A stretch of DNA of 64,000 nucleotides from positions 14,062,329 to 14,126,328 of the forward strand of contig NC_052677.1 of NCBI RefSeq assembly GCF_016802725.1, in the 5' to 3' direction. This DNA comes from Solenopsis invicta (Eukaryota > Arthropoda > Insecta > Hymenoptera > Formicidae). Both the position numbers and the translations under genes were made by a program. Under the pieces are notes generated by a model. That model had not been told where the DNA came from, did not search any database, and saw only the letters and a program-made list of their open reading frames with translations. The stretch's first letter is position 1. Each line of letters starts with the position of its first letter. Shown here piece after piece: positions 24,201-38,200 of the stretch.

Positions 24201-26130
24201 CCTTCTGCATCTTTCTCGCGCGAGCACCGCCATTTTCTCTCTTTCACTCTCTCCCTTTTCTCGCTTTCCTCGATAAGAAGGTGCCCGGGTCTTCTCGAGA
24301 GGGAAGGAACGCGTGCGAGCAGGGTCCTTAGAAAATGCCCAAAGTACTTTAAGTATAGTAATTCCGAACGCAAATTTATACACGTGTAACTGAAGAGCTT
24401 GAATTTGTTTTTTGTCAGAGGGTGTGACATTCGAGAACTTTACTCTCAGCGAAAACATGCATTCCTTTCATTTTTTTTACGAAAGTACACGCGATAAAAA
24501 ATAAAAAAATAAAAGAATGTGAATAAACGACCACATTTCTTTTTAATTAATATTAAAAGTTAGAAATAATTAAATAAAAAAAATTTTAATCTGTAATATC
24601 TCAGCAAAATTAAGTTCCTTTAGTGTTCAATTTTTCATTTCTTTGTTGAGATATTCGAAGTGGTTGACTCATATCGATCCAACATCTCACCGAGTGACGG
24701 GCGGCACGCCTGCGACGATAACCGTCTTGAACATAAGGCGGCCCCGACAGGGCAATGTGTCCGTTTTCTGAATTAAACGCGGACAGAAAGTGAACTATCT
24801 AACAAGATGGCATAAGGCGCACGTGCTATACGCGTGGCTGGTGTCTCGCCAGATGACTTCTAATTAAATTACCGTAATTACCGGAGCCCGAAGTCACGGC
24901 CGAAGGAGTACTTCCGATCGACGAAAGTAGGTGTTAAAGCGGTTGTACGTCGTGATCGCGGCGGTGCTATCCTGTGCGTTGTAACGAGTATCCGTAATAC
25001 AAGCCCGATGGTTTAACAGAAACAAGAAATCGAACGAGCGCGAGTAATCCGATTTATCCCGAGTGCGAGCATAAGCAACTTCTCATCCCTGATTTCTTGG
25101 CCGCGTTTTATTTCTCAAAAATAAATATGCTGCTTATTACGAATACAAAAGGGTGGTTCATGTAATGAAATAATGTAACCGCTGGACAAATTTTTCATTC
25201 TTATGTCGCACTTATGTCGCACTTGTTGCAGATACAGATTTAATCGTGCAAATTCTATCTCTTTTAATAAAAATATTGTAGTTTCTGAATTAAGAATGTA
25301 AGAATGCGGATGACAAAAGGTATTTAGCAACTTAGGTATTTCAATTTAATAAGCTTTGAATTAAAATAAATAAAATTTTAAAGCTGTATTTTAAAGATTT
25401 AAATGTATAAAGAAAATATTGAAAACAATTTTTTTAATGTGATTATTTCATTTAATTGTTCGATTGTTGTTGAGGACGAATTAACTCTAAATTAAATTAA
25501 ATATTCAAAATAAAAAGAATAAATAATTATCATAATCGTATATAAATTGTAGAATATATGCTATGCACATCTTAATATTCTCTCATTAAAACAATCACAT
25601 TCGACATCCGTTGCAGTTTATGAGAAAGGACTAAATCTTTGAGCTCGTGTGTAACAAATCTTTTTTCACTTTCGGCATTCGCGTTTGCATGAACGTGTAT
25701 GCATACATGCATACATGTATGCGCGCGCAAAATCCGAATGTGCGGTCTCGGTGTTCGTGATAACGGAGCATTTCGGAGAGTAGCCGTGTATAATGAAGAG
25801 CATTTTGTGGTGCTGCCGGCTAACCTCAAGTCATGCAGCATATCGACACGAACGGCATAATTACGGAGCGTTTTCGAGAAAGCATTACCGCCACAACAAA
25901 ATACCGTACAAGCAAATAACGCGAGTGCCGCACACTTGTTGCGCATAAAACACAAGGAATTTGCGCGTGTGCATTTTTTTCGACAATTTCTAAGAACGGG
26001 CATAAACAACTTAGGTTGAAATAAGAACAAAAATTTGTTTTTCTAGCCTTCGCTCATTTCATTTCAATGCCATAAAAAAAAATCAACAAAAATTTGTTTG
26101 TGTTTCTATTGGCAGAATTATATACATGAT
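21203..26130. other. Non-coding spacer with several GC-richer islands
   Basis: Islands of higher GC lie at about 21,360-21,860, 22,310-22,930, 23,210-23,540, 23,820-24,350 and 24,670-25,090, separated by AT-rich DNA. The islands have short frames on both strands and no recognised domain. They could be regulatory or decayed sequence. Confidence 0.5.
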
Positions 26131-26245
26131 AGAGATTGAAATTAAGATCGAATTGAAATTTAATTAATCAGAAGAAAAAATTAATGTCAAGTTTAATGAA
26201 CTTTACTTTGATTCGAATTTCAATCTAATGCCAATCTCAATCTCT
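26131..26245. repeat. 115-base inverted repeat (MITE-like)
   Basis: AGAGATTGAAATTAAGATCG at the left is matched by an inverted AGAGATTGAGATTGGCATTA at the right. A further matched block (GAATTGAAATT / AATTTCAATC region) lies inside. It is AT-rich and non-coding. Confidence 0.55.
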
Positions 26246-28204
26246 AGTTTGAAAATATTTTCAGGGGACATTATAACATACCAGGAGAAAAAAATCTTCG
26301 CTTTAAATTAAATTTTAATTAAGCGAGATCATCTTCTTGAAAAAAATAGGTATCATTGATACTATCGCATCGACATGTTTCGTCCAACATTTATACTAAT
26401 GTTTCTTTTTTTTGCGAAAGATTCCTGGAATTGACAAAGATGTCCGAATCAGAGAAGGTCAGGGACGCGTTTCGCTGGGGAGAAACCGATAAGTGGGATA
26501 GTGATCCCAGCAAACCGACTGTCGTCTTATCATTCGGTCTCAGCTGTTCGCCCCACGCGGGTGTCTCGATTCTCGGAAGGACCTCGTAAAAATATCATAC
26601 AGGATGCGAGCTGCCTGCTATGGCGACCTGTTATGCGCCGGCACGAGGACTCTTCTTTCGGTTCTTCATCCCTGGGATGCACATGATGCACTCGTGGAAA
26701 CGCAGATCAAAACATTTCGCATTCGAAATGTTTTGATCTGCGTTTCTACGAGTGCATTCGCATCTTTTATTTACAGAGCAAATACAGGGCAAGTTATAAT
26801 TGTTTTTCATTAAATTATTATTTTAGTTTTATAATTTTTCTATTAATAAAAAGAATCCCTGTTGTGTCGGTTTACGATTAAATTGGCATATCGTTAAAGG
26901 AAATCATGTGACAATAAGCGAAGACAATTGTTTTTAGTAAAAGTAAAAAATAAAACGTGTTTTAAAATAAATAAAAAAGCAAAATAATGTACATATGATT
27001 AAAATAATCTATTTGTGTACAAAGTTGTATTTGTGCATTTAATATATTATAAATAAATTATTTAGCATTTTTCAAATGTTGATTATAATATTTTTGTCCT
27101 TATGTTTTTAAACATTTTTTTCAATAAATAATAGCAAAAAGTATTTATACATATATTCATGTTATTAGATATGTGCAACTATTAATTTTAAAATTAAGTT
27201 ATAAATTATAAAAAAGACAACTTTGTTGTGCGTAAATCTCCGTTTAAAAAAAAATTAATGCATCTGATAAGATTGTGTAAATTAATTAAATGTATGCTGT
27301 GTGTGTGTATATAAAGATCTAATGGAATTTCAATATAAACTCAGTATTGTCATATTGTAAAGACTGTACATAAAAGAAAGTATATACTTTTTTATATTAT
27401 CAAGTTTGTGACAGTTTGCAGGCGGACCACAGGGAACGAAGAAGATGCCGGGAAACAAGGAGGGATATCGTGGCGAGAAAAGTGGCGACTCCACGGGAAT
27501 CCGTCGACGCGTACCACGATTTTGCATGCGGTCATTATCTTCTTGCGAGGGCTCTCTCTTTCTCCTATACTCTCCTTTTTTTCAAGCGGCCCCGCCGCGA
27601 ACGGAATTACCCGAGAATTCTATCGACAAATCCCGCAACCATCTCCCGTTGACCGGCGCAGACATTATCATCGCATTAACCGTACTACGGAGAAAGAGAG
27701 ATCAGGAGAGAGAGAGAAGGGGGGAGGGGGAGAGAAGCTGGTCCAGCCCGGTCCCAGACAATCGGCGGTTCCTGTCCTACTGACGCTGCTTTCGCGGAGA
27801 GATAAAGAAAAAAAGAAAGAGAAAAAGAGCGGAGAAAGAAAGAGAAAGAGAGAGATGTGGAGACTCGATGAGTACAAAGACCCACTAGACGGTAGTACTC
27901 GTTTCTTTCTCTGTTACCTCTTTTATCCTTCCCGGCACTTCCTTCCCACCGTCTACTCTCTCTCTATCTTCTCCTCCTTCTTCTTCTTCTCCTTCTCCTT
28001 TTCCTCCTTTCTCTCCTTCTTCACCTTCTTTTTCTTCTTTCCTTTCATCGCGCACGGCACCTCCATTGCTCGAATCGGAATTTCGTTCGATCATCGACGA
28101 AATCAAGAATGCGGTTCCGGGGATTTGATAGAAAGAGACCAGGTAAAAATGGAACACAGGAAGTTTCAGACACTCGTTTTAATTATTAAAGCTGTATAAA
28201 GTAT
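26246..28204. other. Spacer with hairpin, AT-rich stretch and purine/pyrimidine switch
   Basis: Besides the hairpin at 26686-26757, positions 26,810-27,400 are very AT-rich. Purine tracts at about 27,690-27,738 and 27,795-27,856 are followed by a pyrimidine tract at 27,898-28,045 (TTCTCC and CTTCTT words). The long plus-strand frame over this region is low-complexity and is not called. Confidence 0.65.
26686..26757. repeat. 34-base-pair near-perfect hairpin, miRNA-precursor-sized
   Basis: The left arm 26686-26719 pairs with the right arm 26724-26757 over all 34 positions, counting one G:U pair, around a CATT loop. The arms contain GAAACGCAGATCAAAACATT. The hairpin sits in ordinary-composition DNA rather than in an AT repeat. 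I did not recognise a known miRNA seed. The tiny loop is unusual for a canonical miRNA precursor. Confidence 0.85.
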
Positions 28205-28272
28205 CGCAAAGTAAATATATTAATTATAATTGAAAAATATTTTCTTATTATAATTAATACATTTACTCTGCG
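28205..28272. repeat. 68-base AT-rich hairpin
   Basis: A 25-base stem (28205-28229 with 28248-28272, two mismatches) begins CGCAAAGTAAAT and closes on an 18-base loop that itself can pair (GAAAAATATTTTC). Size and shape fit a miRNA precursor or a very short MITE. Confidence 0.7.
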
Positions 28273-29051
28273 AAATTATTAATAGAAATATTTTGTTAAC
28301 CTCCACACAATCATTCCAATGTTTTAACCATGTGAGCTAATGATATGTAAGCACCTTTTTTGCATTTAAATAGAAAATTCTAAACACCTACAGGTAAATT
28401 TAAATACTTCTTTCAACAAGTGTTTATATCTATCGAGATACTAAAAATGATGTACTTTTTACGTTCCCACTCTGAGGGAACACTATCACGATGATGATGA
28501 CAACGTCATTCAAGGACGCGAGAAACGAAATCCCTCGAAGAATATCACCTCGACGAGTATGTCCGCGTTTAATTGGACGGGGCCCGATCCGTGCGTATCA
28601 TAAGACCTCGAACGTCGGCGAGGCGGTCCTCGCCTCATCAATCTGGGCGCTGACTAGCTAATTTCGACATGGACGGCAACACAGGGGATCCAGACGTAAA
28701 TCGCTATCTCGCGGGAGGATAAGTCGATGGAATCGCGCGGATTAACAACCGCGGCAGAATCGGCCGCCTTCGCGTCGTCTGAGAGATGGGCAGTCCGATT
28801 TCGTGACCAAGCGGTTACTTTCTTGCAGCTTCGCCGTGTTAATCGGAATGGGGTACACCCGCGGGGAATGTGTCCGATCCTCTTGGATCGACGATGATCG
28901 TGTACTTGTATATGCAATAGCATTTGATAATCGCAGTTTGCAGAAAAACATGCGGAAAATGCGGAACCTTGCTGCAAACGGTATCGCATAATCTGATTAT
29001 TCAATTTTTAAATTTTATTATTGTAATTTTCTATTTCTCTCAATATTAATA
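28273..29051. other. Non-coding spacer
   Basis: A GC-richer patch at 28,460-28,990 has short frames on both strands. No gene is supported. Confidence 0.5.
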
Positions 29052-29211
29052 CGATGATTATTTGGAAAGTAAGGTCCGAAAACAAATATGGAAACTGTGT
29101 AGAAAAACAGAGAAATATGCAAGGAATTAAATAAGAAAAGTTTTTTGAAAAAAATCTGTGATGGTTTATATTTTATAAGAAATCGGACCTTACTTTTTCG
29201 AATAACCCTCG
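29052..29211. mobile_element. 160-base mariner-like MITE
   Basis: TA flanks (29050-29051, 29212-29213) enclose inverted repeats of about 28 bases. The left begins CGATGATTATTTGGAAAGTA, and the right, inverted, begins CGAGGGTTATTCGAAAAAGT. Both continue into AAGGTCCGA. The interior is too short to encode a transposase. Long matching ends and the TA target fit a deletion derivative of a Tc1/mariner element; the parent element is not in this window. Confidence 0.75.
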
Positions 29212-32200
29212 TATTTTAATACACATTTAAATCTCGACTGCGAAAATATTTTTCGCAATAGATTTTTCACTTTCTTCGGGAATTTTAAAAATGCTAGAGC
29301 TAGTATTGATGTTATCGAAATTGATTTTCAATTCAATTATGTGATAATAGTGGTTCAGTTTTCCAGAGCTGTGTTTGAAATCGAAAATAACGGCGCACAG
29401 TTTGAATAAATTGAAAGCTGTATGTAAAGATCACGTATAAAATATTATTTCAGCAGCAAGACCTTGCTACGATCGTCTTGGCCTAATTTCTATTTATTAA
29501 CATTTTATTTCTTTCTTTCAAAATTTTTTTCTTTTTCGAATCGAGCCCTCTTGTTCTTCAGGTGTGTCAATGCAATCATCCTCCGGGACATAAATTTGCG
29601 ACTATGCGCGAGACAGTAGAAATGACTTATCGTAGAAGTCCTCCGTTGATTGACGCTTCTGCGAAAGCCGGGAGGAACTCGTGGCGTCGTCGTTGGCTTA
29701 CCAAAGGACCTCACGCGTGTTATTATAATATATTCGTGCGTGCATGCTCGCGCGCGCATTGTTGCGGCGTAAACGTTGGTGCACAATACGAATCGAGTTC
29801 CATTGAGACAATTGGCAATTTTCGACGCCGAATATCCGTCGGAAGCGGCGGTAGCGCCCACGGCCACTCACTTGGCAAATTGAAGTCCAGACAATAAATT
29901 GCAAACTGTCGTATGCTACGGTACCGCACGTACGACGCGTCGTACGCGTGCGTTACGCGCACTACACACGCGGAGCGGAGCGCGTCGTTTCTTCCTTCTC
30001 CCTCTTGCTCCTTCTGCCTCTTCGCTCTTTCGCTATTTCGCCCTTCCTCCCTCCGGCTTTCCCGCCTGCTATCTCCCTTCCTCCCTCATCCTCCTTATTC
30101 TCTCTCCTTCTCTCTGTCGTCGACATAAGGACCGCACGCAGTAACATTACCATTCGGTCGCAGACGAATTCATTGGCTATGCCAGGGCGTCTTCCGTTCA
30201 CAGGCAGAACGGTTGTCAGTCCGGTTTGACCCGACTTAGATTGTACGTGAGGAGTCGTTACGGTCGGCACCCATCAAACGATCCTCCGATCGCGTACACC
30301 GCACGGAACGCTTCTTCCTTATCGAAATGGAATGGAATCTATATTTTATCAGGAGAGTAGTGCACGGCGATTACGCTTCTTTACTTATCCAACGATATAT
30401 CGAAAGATATCAGGCACTCTTCGGTCAACAAAAGCTCTAAGCAAAATAAGATTGAAATTCCGTATAACCTTTGATTATTTTTTACAGCTGATACGTCAGA
30501 CGAGCTGATAATATTTTTTGACATTGGCAGTTTTGTCTTACGTTTTAAATCCCTATTTTTTTTTTTTTTTTTTAAATTAGAGTTAATAATTATAATTTTT
30601 CATTCCATCTTTAACATCAAATTATTATATAAATGGAACGTTCGACACGTTCGACAATTTTTCTCAAGTTTTTAAATAGCGTTTACTGTTGATAGCAATA
30701 GGGAAAATTATATTCTGTCGCCATAAAGTAATTTTCTAAAAATATAATATTTATGACCTTTTCTGTGCCAAGTCCTGCACTAAAGAGATAAGATAATGTA
30801 ATTAGCGTGTATCTCTCGGCTTGAATGCTAAATTGCAGGAACCGACGGTAAAAACAACAGCTGGCTCGCCAATACTCGCGATTGACTCATCGACGCCAGT
30901 GTTTTATCAGCAATTCGAATTCCCATACTACCTGCGCGTCATTACGGGTGAGTCGAAAAAGATTCTCACCGGCGGCACATTAAAATATAGGGGCCGTCCG
31001 ATGCGCATCTGCCTACCTCCATGCGCAATTACAAACGAAACTGGCATTGTGTGCCGATGCATCACATTGACTCGTCCCGCGGTACCCACGAAGAAACGAT
31101 TTGTATGTGTGTGTGTGTGTCGCGTCGATTCGCACTCTGTCTCTCTTTTCATGGGGGTTTATTCATCAGCGTATCGCGTCTCCATGCCCCCGTGAGAGGT
31201 TCGCACGCGACATTGAATCCATGACTATGTAGAAGTGCTTCGGAGTAGCCTTGCAACTTCCGACCCTCATGCCAAAGTCACGTTGCCGTTTCGCATGCTT
31301 CCCGATCATAACACCGTCTTCATACATATTACCGACACTCCTCTAAAAACAACCCTGAAAAATTGAATTTTACGATGGACAAAAGAAATGACTTAGATTG
31401 GTTCCCATATTTTGGGAAGGCGGAAAGAATCGCGTTCTCGACATCGGCGGAGAAGGAACAAGGGAAAAGCCGAAAACCCTTTTTTGAACGAGCCGCATAA
31501 ACAGCTGGGCCAAGTCGGACGGTAATCGTACGTCACGTGTGCTCCTTTCGAAAAGGAGGCGCTCCGAGGCGTCGTAATCTCTTTAAAACTAAATATTGTT
31601 ACAATATTTACGAGTAGCGGACGAGTGCCGCGAGCCTTCAGCTGTCGCATCGCGCAACGACTTTGTTAAAAGTCAGGGGCGCGAGTGCTCTCATCCTGTT
31701 GAGGAGCCAAGCGGCGCGGCGGAGAAAGAGTCCTGACAAGACAATTTCGAAACAACGCACTTTACTGAGAAAGGGCCCTCCGGTAACGGCCGGTTATTGA
31801 CGTATTACGAGATAATGCGGTAGCAGTAATACGTCACTTCCGGCTGGCTGGCAATAATGCCGAGGGTTGCGCTTTTTGAGCAACTCGGGCGCACTCTTTA
31901 ATCGAATATTTAGATAAAGATTCGCGGGCGCGTGCGCGCGCGCGCACTCTCTCCATGGGAGTGCCACATCCGGTGTAATAAGCTGTATCATTATATGCAG
32001 ATCGTGACATAAAAATTCATTCGACTCGTGCCACGGCGTTCAAAATAGCAACGTTTGCAGTCAGCCCGACATTACGCGAGCTAAGTTCCACACTGCGACC
32101 AAGTATCAATGAAGCCATCGTGATTATAATATACCGCGAAGTTAGTTGTTCTCAAGCGGTTTGATAAGACTTTGTATTTCAGTCTCCTAATTTAAATCTC

Positions 32201-35200
32201 ATACATCCTAATTCAATGAAAAAATATCAGTCAGAGATTAATTTATGGCATTGATTTTTTTGTACAATAATATTATGTAGCTGTCTTATAAGAACTTAAG
32301 ATCGAAGATCTCGATTTTTAATTTGGGCGTAACTCTCGAAGGACCGAATCGAGGTAAAAAATTTTCTCACGTACTTCACGGTCTTCCTGCGAGCGCGAGG
32401 AATTACCAGGTGACACCCGGGTAATGGAAACACCCTGGCATAGGCTCGGTAGAGGTGTAGGTGAATCTGCACGCGTATACTATGACCTACTTGCACGGAA
32501 CGGAGGCAAGTAGAAAAAAAAAAGAAATATCCGTGGGGAACAGATAGGAACTCCTTGCCGAACCGTGGGAGAGTCCTTCGGGACGATCAGCCATTGAACT
32601 TTCTCCTTCCGGCCTTTTATCTCTCTGAAGCCACAGATTCTGCGATCGCGCGCGTCACAAAAGGGAGGGAGAGAGATTCGTGGCCTTTATAATTGCGTCT
32701 CCTTCAGAAACGGAATCCAACGCGGCATCGCATATAGATGCAGACACATATATTGTGTGTACACTTTACACGTAACTTTCCGACGCGTTAGAATAATGGA
32801 TTTGATTCGCTTTAATGTCGGAAGCCGGCCAGTCGGATTTCTCACTCGGCCTCGCGTTGTCGTCAGAAGACTTTAACACACGAATATCGGATTACATAAA
32901 TGAATCTCTGCGAAGGTAAATTATTCAGCATTCAACGTGGATTACGACCTGTTCACCAAAACACGCCCATTACCGAATACCTCGCATAATTGTCGCGTTA
33001 CGACGTGTGATTTGTCAGAATTGCGCGATTCGACTCTGCGAACGTTATGCTCGCTTGATTGGCGAGCAGTATCAGAGTTAAGTAAATGCTTTATTTCCTC
33101 TTTGCGTTCCTGTATCCAGTAATTTATGACGGAATATTAAAATGAGCTGCAAAAGTTCTACCACGACAGTAGCGTTTGTACAAGCATGCTCTCACTAAAA
33201 CGCCGTCGCTTTGAATCGTGCTGGTACGATCGTTTCCTGCCTTTTTTTTATTTAGAATCTTCTTACAAATCTTCTTCGTAAAAATATTTCAATTTGGACA
33301 ATAGTTCATCAGAGAGAACAATTTATTTCCACATTCCGTCGCACGTCTGGCAAGAGATAGAAACATGTTTTTTAAGAATTCTGTTGTTTCTATAGTGTGT
33401 AAACAGAAACCAAATGGTTGGATAGCAGCGTCATAAAACGATTCTAGTTCCCACGGACGGTATCTCCGTCGTTTGAAGGACTCGAAATCCTCAGGGATAA
33501 TAGCTCGTGAAAAACGAGAAACTTAGGAAAAGCTACTTTTATGACGACAAATATTCAAAATCTTATAAAAAAAAAAGATTAGAAAAGTGACAAAGTTAAA
33601 TCCTTGAAAAAAAAGAAAGTAAAATAGAATGTAAATTTTGTTAAAAAAAAAAATATTTAATGTCGTAGCAGAGAGAAAAAAAGCGCTACTGGATATTAAC
33701 AAGTTTGTACACACAAGGGTACAATAAATCTCTGCGTTGTGGCCTAATTATTAATTAGACGTTATTAGTTTTGTACTTGCAGCTTTTAGATTTAATACTC
33801 CCAAGCTCGTTAATTTAACTTTGAAATAAACTGCGGGAGTTAAGATAATATCAGACTATTTGCGCAAGTAATCCTTCAGAGACACACATTGCATCTCTAC
33901 TTCCATAGCAATTTAATTTAATGACCATCGTTTTATGCTTCCGTAAGAAGCTCCGTTTAGCAGGCCAAAGCTACTTATCGTCACGTGCCAAAATATAAGA
34001 ATGTTCCGTAATTAGACAATGAAATCATACGCCGGGCGCATCTTCGCGATATGTAAGCGAATTTTTCCCCCTTTCTTCGATGGTTATCGTTTCTCGTGTG
34101 CGCGTAGTTAAGCGCCATATGGTCGCCTTTTTGTTCCGCCGAGGAAATGGCGAATGGGGAAGGCGGCGAGGTTATTTATTACATTACCTGCGGAAGTCTG
34201 GGCTATTGCGTTGAAGCTCTTGTCTTTCTGGAGAGGGTACCGCCGAGGAGGAAGCTACGTGTCTAGGAATGACAGCTCATGAGCCGATTGTTCATTTGCG
34301 AAACAGAATCAAACTTGACGATTTATTCGATATTTTCTTATTTTTAACATTTAAATACTTTACTTTTAACTTAAAGCTCATTTGCCAAGTCTACAAAATT
34401 CTTTAAGATGAATTAATCGAACTTTGATGCTGATCGCAGATATGTATTTTAATAAATTTTTCAAATATTTCCGATTATCGAAGAATATCTTGAAATATGA
34501 GAGGCGCTTCTATCAAGATATTTCATCGCATGATAAGGGAAAGAACATGTCATTTAGCTGCACAAACGGAAGCACGTTTCGTGGACATATTGGTCAGTTT
34601 ACTTCCCGTAATCTACTAATACGGATGTATTTTTGGTCAAAGAACAGCGAAGGAATTACACAAGACTGCCCCTGTGTCTTGGATTTGATCTTGGTCGACT
34701 TCCTCGTCTACACCCTGCGGTTATCGTACTCATGACCCGATACACCACTAATTTCATAATTATCCCCGCAGGAAACGCGACGACACCGGAAGCACATATT
34801 GCGCGACGTCAGTTGGTTTAAGGTGAAAGCAAAAAGAAAATACACGCGTTTCTTATACACGCATATAAGTCTTTTGTATATATATCTCTTGCACATTGTA
34901 TATTCTAATAAAAAAATTACGTGAAATAATAAAATAATGATAAAATAATAAAAAGTCACAAATTCATTATCATGAATTCATCAAATTTAAAAATTTTTAT
35001 TACAAAAATAAAAATTTTAGAGAAAACTTTTTTTTCTATAGTTAAATTTTTCAATTTTAAGACAGAATAGCTATACAATTAATTTTGAATACTTTTTCGT
35101 ATAATATTGTATATTTGAATTTTGTCTTTGGATAAAAGATCGAAGTAAATTTCACAATCCCACATCACATATAGATAGAAATCCCACGATAGCTGTTGGT

Positions 35201-38200
35201 TTTATGGTTCTACCTAATAATGCGCTAATAATAGCTAATTATGCGCATATGATACGCAGTCCTTTTTGTGTCAAGCTTACAAACTAACGATTCACGTTGC
35301 ATGTTTGACCGTTGTAGCGTTTTCCCTGATAGTTATGCGAGCGGTGAACAACGTTTGCGATCGCCTAGTCAGAAGTGGAATCGTTCAGAATTCACTTCTG
35401 GACTTCCTGCGCCATGCCTATGTCTTGCCACGGCGCTCGTCTACGCGTATATTTTATTTGCAAAGGAAGTGAAGATTTCTGTGAATGCATCTGTTTGCCA
35501 TGCAGGAGCATATCCTAGGCTTGGCAGTCTTATTCTTCTGTCCGCAGGTCGATGACGCCTCCTCGAAAGGAGAGTTGCAGCATTTATCCCGATAAAAATC
35601 TCATTCCCGATGCATAATGCATTCAAAAAAATTTTAATGGCTACCGATTTAGACTAACGCCATACTGATAATAAGCCAGATTTTCAACGTAAATTGTATG
35701 AATAAAAATTCAAATTGGTATTTAATAAAACGATTGAAATCGCGTTGCAGATCAATAACTTTGAGATTCATATTCAAATGCATCGATCAAGCAATTATTT
35801 TTTAATTACTTCAATTATTCAATAAAAATAATATCTTTTAAATTATAAAATAATATAAAAAACTCGAAATATAAAAACTCATAAAATAATATAAATTGAA
35901 TTTTCTTTTGATTTCAAGATTAATTTTTTCAGACTCTAAAGAAAGTGAATTAGGCTACTTTCGCATTGAATCTTTCAAAGAAAAATTAAGCTAAATTTAC
36001 TACATGAATCAAAATTTTTTCTGATTGAAAAAAATTAGATCGTTTATGCTTTATCGGGGCAAATTGCAAATATTTCCTGTGCAGCAGCAATAAATATAAA
36101 TGTAATAACACTATAAATATATCGAATAGCGTCGCGAGCTATCTGGCAAGTGACATAAATTCAATGGCAGACAGAAGGAACACTTACAATGGCTTCATAA
36201 CTCGCCCGCGTAATATTCGGCTCAGAAACTTGGAGAAGGATATAATACTGATTATATGCGCCAAGGCATAAAGCGTAAGTTACAATTTAACGAGCAATAA
36301 AGTTTTGTGGTGCACCACATCCTGCTCACCGAAGACCGCTGTGCGCCAGCATTCAAATGGCCCCGCAGGATTTTGAATTGCGCCGAATGCTTATAGTAGA
36401 CGGTAGTACCTTCGCACGCGGACCAAAACTCCTTTCAAGACACGAAATTTTATTTTGATTTCTTTTGTCCGCACTGGGCTGTTTTCGTTTAATCGGCCAA
36501 GATATTATTGCTATTATTGTAAAATTATTGTCTGTTAAATCTATCATCTCAAATCCTGGTAGCACAAAATATTTCAACGTTCCAATTGTGTAATGATTCA
36601 GTAATGAATAACAGTAAAGCGTTACTTTTATGAAGTAACATATCCAATCGTGAATCCAATCGTTTCCATTACAAGTTTGTTAGAAAAAAAAACAATGTCT
36701 TTATACATTCGTAATGGCATTATATTCATTATGTAATATTTGAATTGCTAAGAATTATTATCTAATTTTTAAGAAAATGACTATTGAATAAATAATTTAA
36801 AAGATTTGAAATTTTCTCTCAAAAATCTATCAAACTAAATTTAAAAATATCCCATGGAAATATCATACATTAAAGTTATATCTTAATGAATAACATGAAA
36901 TCATACCATGATAATTGGTGGATATTAAACGCATCTCTCTCTCGTAAAGTCGCGGATAATTTTATAAATATCTGCGATCGTCCCTGTAAAACTTAGATTA
37001 CATCGCCGCACCTTTATAGTTTGAGAACAAAGTTAAGATACGCGAACTCTGGCTGGTGATACCGTTGTGAGAATAGCAAGCTCATCGGCCGTCGTTCACG
37101 TCGATACCATCGTCGATCCGATGGATGTTTCGCCCGATGAATACGACGCATAACGAAGGTAGGGCGGCCAGGTCGGGTCAGACTACGGCTCTTAGCGATA
37201 ACTATTTTAAATCGAAAAGTCATTTGTCGGCATCGGCGACATGTGAAAACCATTACAGAGTAATAATCAGACTGCTCCCCCGAGTCCGTGCTCGTGCTCG
37301 CGGCCGCGCGCTCGGTGCCGATATGGTACCACATGTCGAATCGCGATACGAGAGATCGGTCGAAAGGAAATTTACTGCACGTAATGACTCCGCCCTTTTC
37401 GAGTCAACGCTGGTTTCGACAATCGCTGAAGTAAGACGTCAATTAATCGTGCTCGCTCACAGCCATCGATAATTAAAAGCCCTTTCCTTCGAATGGCCGA
37501 AATACATCCCATTAAGATGTTATAGAATTTATAATTTTATATATTAGTATAACGTATATTACTATCATATAAACTGCTAGTAAATAAATTACTGATTTAT
37601 TAAATAATCATGTAGATATTTCAGTGAAGCAGAAAATTTCCATAATAAAATCAAAATTAGATTAATTAATATGTAAAAAGCAAGAATGGAATTGTTTTAT
37701 GTACACATAAATTTTGTTGAATGTTCTCAATAATATAAATTCCATGTTCTAACGAAGGAAGAGATTTAACGCGTGTGTCTGTCTTTAAAAAAAATTCTCT
37801 ATGCCAAATAAAATTGTATTTAAAAAAAATAGAAATTTATAAATTTCTGACTATTCTATAATAGCAATTCGAAGGATATAAGGAGTTAATTGTTGAAATG
37901 TACTTAACGAATTTTTCGCCATCATTGAATGAATTATTCGGCGTGATTAAATTTACACTCTTAAAATTTGTTACTAATTCTAGTTCTCAATGACTACACT
38001 ATCATACGTTAATCGATCGCGATCGCTAAATCACACGTTGCTAATCAAGTAAAAAGTGAAAAAACTAGGGGAAAAAAAACGAAATTGTCGTGAACGATTA
38101 CGGGTTGTTGAACCGGTGTTGGCACGCAACTCAGGTGTATCTCGATACATACGCGACCAGACAACATTCTTTCGAAAACGAGCGTATAAGTAAAAGGGCT

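Noticed and set aside
27408..28199. 263-residue plus-strand open frame with a Phe/Ser-rich end
   Set aside because: It spans purine and pyrimidine tracts and looks like a membrane protein only because TTC/TCC repeats encode Phe and Ser.
30821..31195. 124-residue plus-strand frame preceded by TTGCAG
   Set aside because: It contains a TG repeat, has no recognised domain, and no partner exon with a matching phase was found.
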